Source: Streptomyces sp. NBC_01241
GTDB taxonomy: Bacteria; Actinomycetota; Actinomycetes; Streptomycetales; Streptomycetaceae
Direction of reading: 5' to 3'
DNA length: 64,000 nucleotides
Assembly (NCBI RefSeq): GCF_041435435.1
Contig: NZ_CP108494.1
Span: forward strand, 6,668,501 to 6,732,500
The translations under genes and the position numbers were made by a program. Positions 48,549 through 57,825 of this stretch are shown one piece after another. The notes beneath the pieces were generated by a model. The model had not been told where the DNA came from and ran no database searches. It worked only from the letters and a program-made list of their open reading frames with translations. How positions within the stretch are numbered: the stretch's first letter is position 1; each line of letters starts with the position of its first letter.

Positions 48549-49304
48549 GTGAGTGGCGTGACCGATTCCTCCCTGACGGGCCCTCCGTCCGCCCATATCC
48601 CTACGCCGAGTGCCGACGTCATCCTGCCCTGTCTGGACGAGGCCGCGGCACTGCCCCGGGTGCTGGACGCCGTCCCCAGCGGCTGGCGCGCGATCGTCGT
48701 CGACAACGGCTCCACCGACGGATCGGCCGAACTGGCCCGCTCGCTCGGCGCCACCGTCGTGCACGAGCCGCGACGCGGCTTCGGCGCCGCCTGCCATGCC
48801 GGACTGCTCGCGGCCGAGGCGGAGTTCGTCTGCTTCTGCGACTGCGACGGCTCCCTCGACCCCGGCCTGCTCCCCGCCTTCGTACGCCGGATCGCCGACG
48901 GCGAGACCGACCTGCTGCTCGGCCGCCGCTGCCCCGAGGGCCGCGGTGCTTGGCCGCTGCACGCCCGCGCCGGCAATGTCGTGCTGGCCCGGATGCTGCG
49001 CCGCCGCACCGGCTTGCGGCTGCACGACCTCGGGCCGATGCGGGCCGGGCGCCGGGCGGATTTGCTGGCGCTCGGTCTCACCGACCGGCGCAGCGGCTAC
49101 CCGCTGCAGATGGTGGTCCGCGCGGCGGACACCGGGCTGCGGGTCACGGAGACCGACGTCCCGTATCTCCCTCGCAGCGGAAAGTCGAAGGTCACCGGCA
49201 CCTGGCGGGGTACCTGGCAGGCGGTGCGCGACATGCGCGCGGTGCTGCTTCAGCCACCGGCCGGGACGGCTCCGGGGACCGTGCGCTCCGGGGTGCCCCG
49301 GTGA
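48549..49304 (+). CDS. family 2 glycosyltransferase
   Basis: 251 residues; GTG at 48549 or 48558. The GT-A nucleotide-binding start ADVILPCLDEAAALPRVLDAV, then IVVDNGSTDGSAELA and the metal-binding CDCDGSLDPGLLPAF (DxD-like) are clear. The end is WRGTWQAVRDM, lacking membrane helices. It resembles dolichyl-phosphate-mannose-synthase-like or rSAM/selenodomain-associated transferases. Coupled by GTGA to the TIGR04282 gene. Confidence 0.92.
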   Translation: MSGVTDSSLTGPPSAHIPTPSADVILPCLDEAAALPRVLDAVPSGWRAIVVDNGSTDGSAELARSLGATVVHEPRRGFGAACHAGLLAAEAEFVCFCDCDGSLDPGLLPAFVRRIADGETDLLLGRRCPEGRGAWPLHARAGNVVLARMLRRRTGLRLHDLGPMRAGRRADLLALGLTDRRSGYPLQMVVRAADTGLRVTETDVPYLPRSGKSKVTGTWRGTWQAVRDMRAVLLQPPAGTAPGTVRSGVPR

Positions 49305-49978
49305 GCGCCCCAGCCGGCCCCGGTGCGGTCGAGGGCTTGTCCGGCCCGACGACCGTGCTGGTCATCGCCAAGGAACCGCTGCAGGGCCGGGTCAAGACCC
49401 GGCTCACCCCGCCGTTCACACCCGCCCAGGCCGCCCGGCTCGCCGAGGCGGCGCTCGATGACACTCTGCGGACCGTGTGCGCCCTGCCCGCCCGGCGTCG
49501 CGCCATCGTCCTCGACGGACGTCCGGGCCCGTGGCTGCCGCCCGGCATCGAGGTGTTGCCGCAGGGCACCGGCCGCCTCGACGAACGGCTTGCCGCGGCC
49601 TTCGCCTGCTGTACCGGCCCGACTCTCCTCATCGGCATGGACACCCCCCAGATCACTGCCGCCCACCTGGCCGCCGCGCTCCGTCCCGCCGCCTGGGACG
49701 GCTGCGACGCCTGGTTCGGACCGGCCGACGACGGCGGCTTCTGGGCGCTGGGCCTGGCCGCCCCCGCCCCGGAACTCCTGCTCGGCGTCCCCATGTCCGT
49801 ACCCGAGACCGGCGCGGTCCAGCGCCGACGCCTGGTCGACGCCGGGCTGACCGTGCGCGACCTTCCGCAGTTGCGTGATGTGGACACCGCACAGGACGCC
49901 GTCGCCGTTGCCGCCGCGGCGCCGCACGGCCGGTTCGCCGCGACGCTCGCCCTGCTGACCCCGGCGCAGGTCCAGTGA
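49301..49978 (+). CDS. TIGR04282/DUF2064 glycosyltransferase-like protein
   Basis: 225 residues, starting at the GTG overlapping the GT2 stop. Signature TTVLVIAKEPLQGRVKTRLTPPFTPAQAARLAEAAL at the N terminus and IGMDTPQITAAHLAAAL, WFGPADDGGFWALGLA in the middle are those of the TIGR04282 rSAM/selenodomain-associated transferase 1 family, a GT-A-like fold. It is usually next to a GT2 as here. Confidence 0.92.
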   Translation: MSAPAGPGAVEGLSGPTTVLVIAKEPLQGRVKTRLTPPFTPAQAARLAEAALDDTLRTVCALPARRRAIVLDGRPGPWLPPGIEVLPQGTGRLDERLAAAFACCTGPTLLIGMDTPQITAAHLAAALRPAAWDGCDAWFGPADDGGFWALGLAAPAPELLLGVPMSVPETGAVQRRRLVDAGLTVRDLPQLRDVDTAQDAVAVAAAAPHGRFAATLALLTPAQVQ

Positions 49979-50802
49979 ACCCGGTCCCTCACCGCAGCAG
50001 GCTGGTCACGGCACCCCCGTCCCCCGACCGCGGTACCACGTCCTGGGGCACCGATCCGTACGCTGAGGCGCTGCGCAACGGTCACGGACCGCTTTTCCTC
50101 CGCTGTACCGACGGCTGGCTCTTGCCCCTGGACGTCGAACGCTGGTGCGCGAAAGCCGACGCCGCCGACCTGTCGGCACTGGGCCGCTGCGAAGGCCCCG
50201 TTCTGGACATCGGCTGCGGGCCCGGCCGGCTGGTCGCCGAGCTCGCCTTCCGCGGCCATCGCGCACTCGGCATCGACATCAGCGAGACCGCCGTCGCCCA
50301 CACGCTTCGACTCGGCGGAGCGGCGCTGCACCGCTCCGTCTTCGACCCGCTGCCGGGCGAGGGCCGCTGGGGCACCGCCCTGCTCCTCGACGGCAACATC
50401 GGCATCGGCGGGAACCCACCGCTCCTCCTGCACCGCACGGCCAACCTGCTCGCCCCGGGTGGTCTGCTCATCGCCGAGACGGCACCACAGGACATCGACG
50501 AGAAACTCCAGGTCCGGCTGGACGACGGACGCGGCACAGCGGCCGCCGACACCGGCGCCTGCGGCTCCGCGACCGCCTCACCGTTCCCCTGGGCCCGGCT
50601 CGGCACACCGGCCCTGCTGCGGTACGCGCAGGCGTACAGATGGCAGCCCGTCGATCAGTGGGAGGCGGACGGCCGCCCCTTCGTGTCCCTGCGCCGCAAC
50701 CGGGCGGTACGGACGGCGAGCAACAGTGCCGAGCCCGCGAACAGCAACCCCGTGATCAGCAGCCAGTTCCCCAGGAACACATTGGGGGACAGCCCGCTGT
50801 AG
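49975..50802 (+). CDS. class I SAM methyltransferase with C-terminal extension
   Basis: 275 residues, GTG coupled to the TIGR04282 gene. Motif I is VLDIGCGPGRLVAELAFRGHRALGIDIS, with the LLLDGNIGIGGN and LAPGGLLIAE segments after it. The family domain appears to end at about residue 240 (PFVSLRR); the last ~35 residues are low-complexity and overlap the 3' end of the convergent membrane gene by 148 bp. A stop may have been lost. Confidence 0.85.
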   Translation: MNPVPHRSRLVTAPPSPDRGTTSWGTDPYAEALRNGHGPLFLRCTDGWLLPLDVERWCAKADAADLSALGRCEGPVLDIGCGPGRLVAELAFRGHRALGIDISETAVAHTLRLGGAALHRSVFDPLPGEGRWGTALLLDGNIGIGGNPPLLLHRTANLLAPGGLLIAETAPQDIDEKLQVRLDDGRGTAAADTGACGSATASPFPWARLGTPALLRYAQAYRWQPVDQWEADGRPFVSLRRNRAVRTASNSAEPANSNPVISSQFPRNTLGDSPL

Positions 50803-51155
50803 GGCTCGTACCGCACCGCGTGCCGGGTGATCAGCGGCCACCACATCAGCAGGAGCAAGCCGGAGAGGAATGCCGGTACGCGGACGTAGTTGACCAGCCC
50901 GGTACGGGGCCCGAGCGCCCGGCGCAGGACCAGGTCCGCCGACGCGTACAGCGGCAGCAACACCAGATCGTGCAGGAGCGCGGAGCCGATGAACCACACC
51001 GTGATCGCGAACGTGTCGCCCGCCAGCAGCCGCACACCCGCATAGCCGGCGAGGGCGAATGTCGCGGCCAGCGGGAGGAGATGCAGCGGCCCTTCCCCGT
51101 ACCAGCGCCTGAGAACCACTCGAGGATTCACCCGGTTTCCCGCCTTCCCGCTCAC
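50655..51155 (-). CDS. membrane protein of the molybdopterin-oxidoreductase locus
   Basis: 166 residues; GTG start overlaps the stop of the downstream half of the interrupted oxidoreductase gene (GTGA). Four hydrophobic segments are seen (LLPLAATFALAGYAGVRLL, FAITVWFIGSALLHDLVLLPLY, VPAFLSGLLLLMWWPLI, FLGNWLLITGLLFAGSALLLAV). No family recognised. Its 3' end overlaps the methyltransferase gene on the other strand. Confidence 0.75.
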   Translation of the reverse strand: MSGKAGNRVNPRVVLRRWYGEGPLHLLPLAATFALAGYAGVRLLAGDTFAITVWFIGSALLHDLVLLPLYASADLVLRRALGPRTGLVNYVRVPAFLSGLLLLMWWPLITRHAVRYEPYSGLSPNVFLGNWLLITGLLFAGSALLLAVRTARLRRRDTKGRPSASH

Positions 51156-52192
51156 AGCGCCTCGAACGTCAGCCGGGCCACCCATTTGGTGTTGAGCACG
51201 CCGGGGGCCGCCGGGACGGTGATCCGCGCCGGATATCCGTGATCGAGCGAGAGGTCCTTGCCGTTGACCTGCAATGCCAGCAGCGCGCGCGGGTCGCGCA
51301 CCTGGTTGTCGCGGAGCGCCACCTTCCGGAACGCCCCGCTGCGCTGGACGGACTCCACCGTCACCCCCGGTGGCCGGTCCGGATACCCCACGAGTGCCGC
51401 CAGATCCCTCAGCCGCACTCCGCGCCACCACTGGTCCGATATCGCTCAGCCCTCCACGCACGCGATCGGCAGCGCCGCGCTGTACTGGTCCATGGCCAGC
51501 AGTTGTTCCCGGCTGAGCCGGATCTTTCCGGCGGGCCCGCTGACGGTGAGCCGCCAGGCCTTCCCCGTATCGGCCGCGGCCAGTTCATCCGTCTCGCCGG
51601 GCGCGCAGCCCTCCAGCCGGCCGCCCCGCAGCACCCGGACGGCCCGCGGCAGCTTCAGCCCGGTGTGGGCGAGGAACGCGGCGAAGAACACCCACGCCCC
51701 GTAGAAGTGCAGCGGAGAGAACGACCCCGGGAACACGTACTCCAGCTGGATGTTGAGCAGTCCGGTGATGAACTCGAACAGTGCCCCGCCGACGAGCAGC
51801 AGCAGCGACACCCGCTCCAGCGCACGCCCCACGGAGCGGACCGGGGGCAGCGCGAAGAGCTTCGGGATCACCGACCAGAGCTTCGCCAGCAGTACGGGGA
51901 CCAGGGCGATGCCCACCGTGACATGCAGCCCCTGCGTCAGCCGGTACAGCCAGTGCGGACCGGTCGGCCAGGCGAAGAGATAGAACCCCAGCAGGCCCTT
52001 GTCCGGCGTCTTGTCGTTGACGGGCGCGAGGTCCGGGTTGTACGCGGCGTACGACAGCAGACCGGTCACGAACAGCAGGGTGAGCCCGGCGAGCAGGACC
52101 AGCCCGAGCACCGCCGTGAACCGGACACCGCGCACCGGGCTACGCCAGAACCCGGGCGCGGAGGGAAGCCGCCCGGCGAAAGGCCGGTCCAC
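51152..52192 (-). pseudogene. molybdopterin oxidoreductase interrupted by in-frame TGA
   Basis: Reads as a membrane-plus-sulfite-oxidase-like protein: four membrane helices in the first ~180 residues, then the molybdopterin-binding-like part with MDQYSAALPIACVEG. A TGA at 51446-51448 ends that frame after 248 residues, but the same frame continues AISDQWWRGVRLRDLAALVG for 97 more residues to 51152. In intact relatives the Gly is followed by Trp (VEGW), so TGG to TGA is the likely change. No selenocysteine is expected here. Sequencing error remains possible. Confidence 0.8.
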
Positions 52193-52422
52193 GACCCGCC
52201 GAGCCCGGAAATGACCGGAAATGAGAAGGGGGAGCCTCTTCCGAAACGGCTGTCACCCATGTCCCGAAGCTATGCCCGGGACGCCTGACCGCAGGGCGTA
52301 CGACTCCTGACGAATCTCTGACGTCACACCCCGGAGCGGGCAGCCGGAGCAAGATCTGACGGTTCGGTGACACGATCCCGTGGCATCACGTGTAACCGTC
52401 CTGCTGTGCATAGCGTGCCTGC

Positions 52423-53817
52423 GTGAAGACCGAGGACCGCACAGAACACCCCACCATGGATGAAACCGGTCACCGCACCGGCCGCCGCAGCGACTTGATC
52501 GCCGCCGCCGCGGGCGTTCTGCTCGTCACCGCCGCCGTGCTTGTCGGCCGGTTGATCCAGGACGCCGACGGAAGCCTCTTCGTCCACTGGCCTCCCCTGC
52601 TGGCCTCCTGGCACCCACACACCGGCCCCGGCACCCCGGCCGTCGTCGTCGTGGCAGCCACCGTCGTCGCGTACGGGCCGCCGCTGGCCGACCGTATCCG
52701 CCGGCGGGCGCTGCTCCCGGCCGCCTGGGCGGCGTCGCTCGCCTGGGTCTTCTCGCTGGCGCTGATCGACGGCTGGGGCCGGGGCATCGCCGAACGGCTC
52801 ACCAGCAAGCATGAATATCTGCAGGCAATCGAGCGCTTCCAGAACATCGGCGCGGCCCTGCGCGGCTTCAATGGCCACATCCTGCTCGGCTCCCCGGACA
52901 ACTGGCCCACCCATGTCGCCGGGCACCCACCGGGCGCCACGCTCACCTTCGTTCTGCTCGACCGCATCGGGCTCGGCGGCGGCGCCTGGGCCGGGGTCTG
53001 GTGCATCGTGGTCGGCGCCTCCGCCGGCCCGGCCGCCCTGATCGCGCTCCGGGTCCTGGCCGACGAGCGCCTCGCACGCCGCGCCGCCCCGTTCCTGGTC
53101 CTCGCACCGGTCGCGGTGTGGACCGGCACCTCGGCGGACGCCTACTTCGCCGCCGTCGCCGCCTGGTCCGTGGCCCTCCTCGCCCTGGCCGCGACCCGTT
53201 CGGTCCGCCTCCCCATGGCCGCCGCATTCGCCTCCGGTCTGCTGTTCGGGCTGACCTGCTACCTCAGTTACGGTCTGACGCTGATCGCGATTCTGCTCCT
53301 GGCCGTCCTCGTCCTCGCCCGTACCGCCCGCTCCGTCCCCCTCTTTCTCGCCGGAGCGCTGGTCGTCCCGGTCCTCTTCACCCTGGCGGGCTACAACTGG
53401 TGGGAGGGCTACCGGCTGCTGGTCGAGCGCTACTACCAAGGGGCCGGCGGCTTCCGCCCGTACTCCTACTGGGTCTGGGCGAATCTCGCCTGCACCACGA
53501 TCGCCGCGGGCCTCGCCACGGTCGCCGGACTCCGTCGAGCCGCGGCCGGCGCCCCCGGAGCCGTACGCGCCCTGCGCACCGGCACCACCTGTGCGTCCCA
53601 ACGGCTGATTCTGCTCACTCTGATGGCGCTCCTGGCACTCCTGGCCGCCGACCTGTCCGGGATGAGCAAGGCGGAGACGGAGCGCATCTGGCAGCCCTTC
53701 ATCCTCTGGCTGCTGCCTGCCGCCGCCCTGCTGCCGACCGGCACCCGGCGCGGCTGGCTGACCGCACAGGCCGTCGTCGCCCTGCTCGTCAACCACCTGC
53801 TGTGGACCGGGTGGTGA
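52423..53817 (+). CDS. polytopic membrane glycosyltransferase-like protein
   Basis: 464 residues starting at GTG 52423. Roughly ten hydrophobic segments alternate with short loops through the whole length. A large periplasmic-type loop with GFNGHILLGSPDNWPTHVAGHPPGATL and the YRLLVERYYQGAGGFRPYSYWVWANL segment resemble GT-C-fold mannosyltransferase-like proteins of actinobacteria. An N-terminal charged region precedes helix 1. No activity can be assigned. Confidence 0.85.
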   Translation: MKTEDRTEHPTMDETGHRTGRRSDLIAAAAGVLLVTAAVLVGRLIQDADGSLFVHWPPLLASWHPHTGPGTPAVVVVAATVVAYGPPLADRIRRRALLPAAWAASLAWVFSLALIDGWGRGIAERLTSKHEYLQAIERFQNIGAALRGFNGHILLGSPDNWPTHVAGHPPGATLTFVLLDRIGLGGGAWAGVWCIVVGASAGPAALIALRVLADERLARRAAPFLVLAPVAVWTGTSADAYFAAVAAWSVALLALAATRSVRLPMAAAFASGLLFGLTCYLSYGLTLIAILLLAVLVLARTARSVPLFLAGALVVPVLFTLAGYNWWEGYRLLVERYYQGAGGFRPYSYWVWANLACTTIAAGLATVAGLRRAAAGAPGAVRALRTGTTCASQRLILLTLMALLALLAADLSGMSKAETERIWQPFILWLLPAAALLPTGTRRGWLTAQAVVALLVNHLLWTGW

Positions 53818-54117
53818 CGAGAGAGACCGTTGAACTCTTCTGCCGGGGGGTACAGGCGAGTCCTATGGCGGTGAACCGTTGAAGCGAACCGCGTGCGGCC
53901 GCGATGCGACCAGCAACCACCACCCCTCCGGTCCCTGGTGACCCGCTCGCCACCATCGGGGGCAGCCGTAGCCGGTCGTCCGCAGCCGTCCGGCGCGCTC
54001 ATCCAGCAACTGCTCGGGAACGAACCCGGCTCTCGCGAGCCGCTGCCGGAGCTCGTCGGGGATCGGGAAGCGGGCGGCTGCGGATCGCCCGGCGCCCCGG
54101 ACAGTGGTGCCCCCGGC
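53818..54117. other. no gene recognised
   Basis: Between the membrane protein stop and the MFS remnant. Short reading frames occur but show no family features. Confidence 0.5.
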
Positions 54118-54440
54118 ACCTCCGTGCCGGTCACCGTGATCGCCGGCGAGGCCGGTTCCTCAGTGTTCGGTGAGCTCAGCGGCGCGGGCGTCCCTGCGGC
54201 CATGGCTCGCGGGCTCGAGGAGGCCGAGGACGCCGTCGCGATGCGCGTCGGCCCGGTCTCCTGCGGCATGCCGGCCCAGATCAAGGCCGCGCTCGCCCAA
54301 CGCAGCGACCATGCCTCCGTCAACGGTCTGCACTCCGCCGTCACCGTGACCGGAGTCCTCCGCCTGATCGGTGCGGTGGCCGCCGTCGCCGGCATAAAGC
54401 GCCGGGCAGAGGAGGCAGCAGGCCCGCCGGCCGGTCCCAC
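54118..54440 (+). pseudogene. C-terminal remnant of an MFS drug transporter
   Basis: One frame reads SSVFGELSGAGVPAAMARGLEEAEDAVA and then ASVNGLHSAVTVTGVLRLIGAVAAVAGIKRRAEE, the end of a 14-helix MFS transporter (EmrB/QacA type), where family members have AFxxGLHxAlxVaGxv. No transmembrane N-terminal part precedes it. It lies end to end with the intact MFS gene at 54589 on the other strand, from which it differs. Confidence 0.6.
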
Positions 54441-54588
54441 CGGAGGGCGGCAAGGGGGACGTGGTGATCGCCGGTGCTCACCGAGCGTCGGCGCACCCGT
54501 GAGAGCGGCGCTGCCGGGGGCGTGTCCGACCCTGGCGGGCGCCGCTCCGAAGCGGTGGACGGCGTTGTCCTTCTCCTCGCCGGGCTTG

Positions 54589-56223
54589 CTACTTCGCGAC
54601 GGGTTCCGGGGCGCCGCCCTGTTCGGTGGTGGAGGGTTCGGCCGGGGACTGGGCGGGGGAGCGGTGAGGGCGGACGCCGAACATGCCGACGGCGGTAAGG
54701 ACCGCGGCCAGGGCGGCGGCGATGCCGCAGATGAGGAAGGCGTTGCTGAAGCCGCTGCCCAGTGCGTCGAGGGCGAGGTCGTGCGCTGCCGATCCCGGAG
54801 CGCCGGGCGGCAGGCTGTTCACGGCGATCGGTCCTCCCTCCGCGGCGATACCGCGCGCGGCTCCCAGGTGGTCCGCCGGCAGGTCCGCGTCGTTCAGTTT
54901 CGACGTGAACTCCGTTGCCGCGTTGCTGAGGGCGACCGCGGTGACGACGACCGGGCCGAGCGCGAAGCCGAGATCGCGGAGCATGTTGGTCGTGGCGCTC
55001 GCCATGCCCGCCAACTGCGGGGGCACGCTGTCCAGTGCCACGGCCGTCACCGAACTCACGCACAGGGCGAAGCCGACGCCGATCAGCAGGGCGGGTCCGA
55101 CGAGCGCGGTCAGGGCGGGGTCGGTGACATCGAGCCGGGTGCACAGGAGGCAGCCGACGGCCATCAGGACGAAGCCCGAGGTCAGCAGCCAGGTCGGGGC
55201 GACCCGGTGCAGCAGCCGGGAGACGATCGGTATGAGGACGAACGCCGGTCCCTGCAGCAGCAGGAACGGGACGGCGACGCGAAGCGGGTCCTGGTGCTGC
55301 ACCGGTCCGAGCCACATGGCCGTCGCGAAGCATGCGCCGAGAAACGCGAGCATGCCGACGACGGCGACGACGGACGCCACCGTGAAGGCCCGGTTCCTGA
55401 ACAGGGTCAGGTCGAAGATCGGGGACTTGGCACCCAGCTCGACCACGACGAAACCGATGAGGAAGCAGAGGCCGACGCCGAAGGACAGGATGACGGGAAG
55501 GGTTGTCCAGCCCGACTCGGGACCCTCGACAGCGGCGTAGAGCACCAGGATCAGACCGATGGCGAAGGTGATCTGCCCCGGTATGTCGAGCTTCCGGCCC
55601 TCGGGAGACCTGGACTCCGAGGTCAGCACAAGGGTGATTACCACGCTCACCGCGGCGATCACCACAAGCACCCAGAAGGAGCCGCGCCAGGAGCCGATCT
55701 TGGCGAACGCCCCGCCGAGGAAGGGCGAGACGGCCGCGCCGGCTGAGAGGAACCCGCTCCACAGCGCGACGGCGTGGGCCCGTTCCCGGGCGTTGCGGGT
55801 GACCGACGCGAGCATGGTGAGCGAACCGGGGAACAGGGCACCAGCGCCGAGACCGTTCAGCGTGGCACCGACCCAGAGGACCTGCACGTTGGGCGCAACC
55901 GCGGCCACGGTGCTGCCGACGGCGACGAGGGCCGCCCCCACGGTGATCAGCTTCTTGCGGCCGAACAAGTCGCCGAGCACGCCGAAGGTGAATTCGAAGC
56001 AGACCACCGCGATCATGAACGCCGCGGTGATCCAGGTCAGTTGGGAGCCATGGGTGTTCAGGTCCGCCTGGAAGAGTCCGAGGAGGGATGCCGGCAGTGC
56101 GTTGGCCACCTGCGCCACGAACACCGCACAGCAGGTGGCAGCCAGCGTCCCCGCGTAGCCCGGCTTCCGGGCCGCCCCCGCGGTGGGGCCGTGGGACGTC
56201 GTCGTCCCGTTGTTGAGCGTCAT
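54589..56223 (-). CDS. MFS transporter (DHA2-like)
   Basis: 544 residues with about 14 hydrophobic helices. Family motif A is GDLFGRKKLITVGAALVAVG, and motif C lies in GALFPGSLTMLASVTRNARERAHAVALWSG. The last ~25 residues are polar. A drug/H+ or aromatic acid antiporter of the EmrB/QacA type. It is divergent from the gentisate operon with 432 bp between, so 3-hydroxybenzoate, gentisate or related acids are plausible substrates, without proof. Confidence 0.9.
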   Translation of the reverse strand: MTLNNGTTTSHGPTAGAARKPGYAGTLAATCCAVFVAQVANALPASLLGLFQADLNTHGSQLTWITAAFMIAVVCFEFTFGVLGDLFGRKKLITVGAALVAVGSTVAAVAPNVQVLWVGATLNGLGAGALFPGSLTMLASVTRNARERAHAVALWSGFLSAGAAVSPFLGGAFAKIGSWRGSFWVLVVIAAVSVVITLVLTSESRSPEGRKLDIPGQITFAIGLILVLYAAVEGPESGWTTLPVILSFGVGLCFLIGFVVVELGAKSPIFDLTLFRNRAFTVASVVAVVGMLAFLGACFATAMWLGPVQHQDPLRVAVPFLLLQGPAFVLIPIVSRLLHRVAPTWLLTSGFVLMAVGCLLCTRLDVTDPALTALVGPALLIGVGFALCVSSVTAVALDSVPPQLAGMASATTNMLRDLGFALGPVVVTAVALSNAATEFTSKLNDADLPADHLGAARGIAAEGGPIAVNSLPPGAPGSAAHDLALDALGSGFSNAFLICGIAAALAAVLTAVGMFGVRPHRSPAQSPAEPSTTEQGGAPEPVAK

Positions 56224-56655
56224 TGCTTCTCCCTGGCTGGGAAGGTGAAGTGCCCCGCCGTCGGGCGGGACGGGCTTCGGCCGACTGCCGAAGCGAGGAG
56301 GAGGAGAGGGTGAACGTTGCGGTCGTTCACCGTTCTCGCCGGGACCCGGGCACGCCGACGGGCTTCTCGTCGAGCGCTGCGGGCCTGTGCCATAGGGGCA
56401 GGTGTGGCGAGCCGCTGCCGTACTCGAGGTGGAGGGGGGAAGGGCACAGCAGGAGTCGGACGCGGTGCCGTGGAGAATGACATCTCGCTTTACGTCGCGT
56501 CAATGAAATGTTCGCCGTTTAAGCGAAATTTCCTCAACGTAAGGATCGAGTTGCCTCGGCGAGTTGACGCCTTCTGGCCCGACCTGCGCGGGGCCTTCGG
56601 TTCTGCTCTCCAGAATCTGCATGTCTTGTGTGCGAACCCGGCGCACGCTGAGTCC
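56224..56655. other. divergent region of transporter and gentisate operon
   Basis: 432 bp without a gene. The central part around 56480-56560 is notably AT-richer than the flanks and holds an imperfect inverted repeat at 56505-56532. Promoters for both directions are expected here but clear -10/-35 boxes were not identified. Confidence 0.5.
56505..56532. promoter_or_regulatory. imperfect inverted repeat, possible operator
   Basis: GAAAT-G-TTCGC, 7 bp, GCGAA-ATTTC: two 5-bp half-repeats on each side with one bulged base. It lies in the AT-rich centre of the divergent region, 124 bp before the gentisate dioxygenase GTG. Could bind the nearby TetR or LysR protein, or another regulator. Confidence 0.35.
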
Positions 56656-57825
56656 GTGACTCAGTCCTCACTCGCTCAAGACATCGCTACGGGCTCCCCC
56701 GTCCGGCTGCAGGCCGTTTCCGCAGCGGGCCGGCCCGAGGTCACCCCGGCACTGGAGGAGCTGTACCGGGGCTTCGAACAGGAACTTCTCGTCCCGCTGT
56801 GGACCGAGATCGGTGACCTGATGCCGGCGCACCCACGTTCGCGTGCGGTCCCGCACGTGTGGCGCTGGGCACAGCTGCGGGCGCTCGCGGCGCAGGCCGG
56901 CGCTCTCGTCCCGGTCGGCCGCGGCGGTGAGCGCCGCGCCATCGCGCTGGCCAACCCCGCGCTGGACGGCCGGCCGTTCGCCACGCCGACGCTGTGGGCA
57001 GCCATCCAGTACCTGATGCCCGGGGAGGACGCCCCGGAGCACCGCCACACCCAGCACGCGTTCCGGTTCGTCGTCGAGGGCGAAGGCGTCTGGACGGTCG
57101 TCGGCGGCGACCCGGTGGCCATGCGGCGCGGCGACTTCCTCCCGCAGGCCGGGTGGAACATGCACGCGCACCACAACGCCACCACCGAGCCGATGGCCTG
57201 GATCGACGGCCTCGACATCCCGTTCCAGTACGCCAATGAAACCCAGTTCTTCGAGTTCGGCCGCGACGAGATCAGCGACGCCGAGCGGATCACCCCGGAC
57301 CGGTCACGGGCCGAGCGCCTGTGGGGACATCCCGGACTGCGCCCGGTCTCGGCCGCCGAACGAGGCCCCGGCACGCCCCTGTTGGCGTACCGCTGGGAGC
57401 ACACCGATCGCGCCCTCGGCGACCAGCTCGCCCTGGAGGCGGAGGGCTTCGCCGGCACCGTCGAGCCCGGCCACGCCGCCGTCCGCTTCACCGACCCGGC
57501 GACCGGCGCCGACGTGCTGCCCACCATCCGCGCCGAGATGCACCGCGTCGCGCGCGGCGCCGAGACCGCGCCGGTCCGCGAGACCGGCTCGTCGGTCTAT
57601 CAGGTCTTCGACGGCTCCGGCACCGTCACCGTCGGGGAGAAGTCCTGGTCCGTGACGCGGGGTGATCTGTTCGTCGTCCCGTCCTGGCAGCCGCTGTCCG
57701 TGCGCTCCGAAGCCGGCACCACCGACTCCGATTCCGGCGCCCTGGACCTGTTCCGCTTCAGTGACTCCCCGATCTTCGAGGCCCTCCGGCTCGACCGCAC
57801 CCACGTGGAAGGAACCACCCGATGA
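56656..57825 (+). CDS. gentisate 1,2-dioxygenase
   Basis: 389 residues from GTG 56656. A bicupin: the first metal-binding cupin has HRHTQHAFRFVVEGEG (His-x-His with a later Glu and His in HAHHN), the second ends VYQVFDGSGTVTVGEKSWSVTRGDLFVVPSW and keeps a weaker pattern. Overall length and the LWTEIGDLMPAHPRSRAVPHVWRW start are those of gentisate dioxygenases, which use Fe(II) to open the ring to maleylpyruvate. Coupled to the next gene by ATGA. Confidence 0.92.
   Translation: MTQSSLAQDIATGSPVRLQAVSAAGRPEVTPALEELYRGFEQELLVPLWTEIGDLMPAHPRSRAVPHVWRWAQLRALAAQAGALVPVGRGGERRAIALANPALDGRPFATPTLWAAIQYLMPGEDAPEHRHTQHAFRFVVEGEGVWTVVGGDPVAMRRGDFLPQAGWNMHAHHNATTEPMAWIDGLDIPFQYANETQFFEFGRDEISDAERITPDRSRAERLWGHPGLRPVSAAERGPGTPLLAYRWEHTDRALGDQLALEAEGFAGTVEPGHAAVRFTDPATGADVLPTIRAEMHRVARGAETAPVRETGSSVYQVFDGSGTVTVGEKSWSVTRGDLFVVPSWQPLSVRSEAGTTDSDSGALDLFRFSDSPIFEALRLDRTHVEGTTR

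Noticed and set aside
51446..51448. TGA read as selenocysteine
   Set aside because: The expected residue here in relatives is Trp, no SECIS-like hairpin was noticed, and selenoproteins of this family are not known. A nonsense mutation is simpler.
53893..55746. A 617-codon plus-strand frame
   Set aside because: Most of it is antisense to the MFS transporter gene, whose protein is clearly real. Only the first part, 54118-54440, shows protein similarity and is listed as a remnant.
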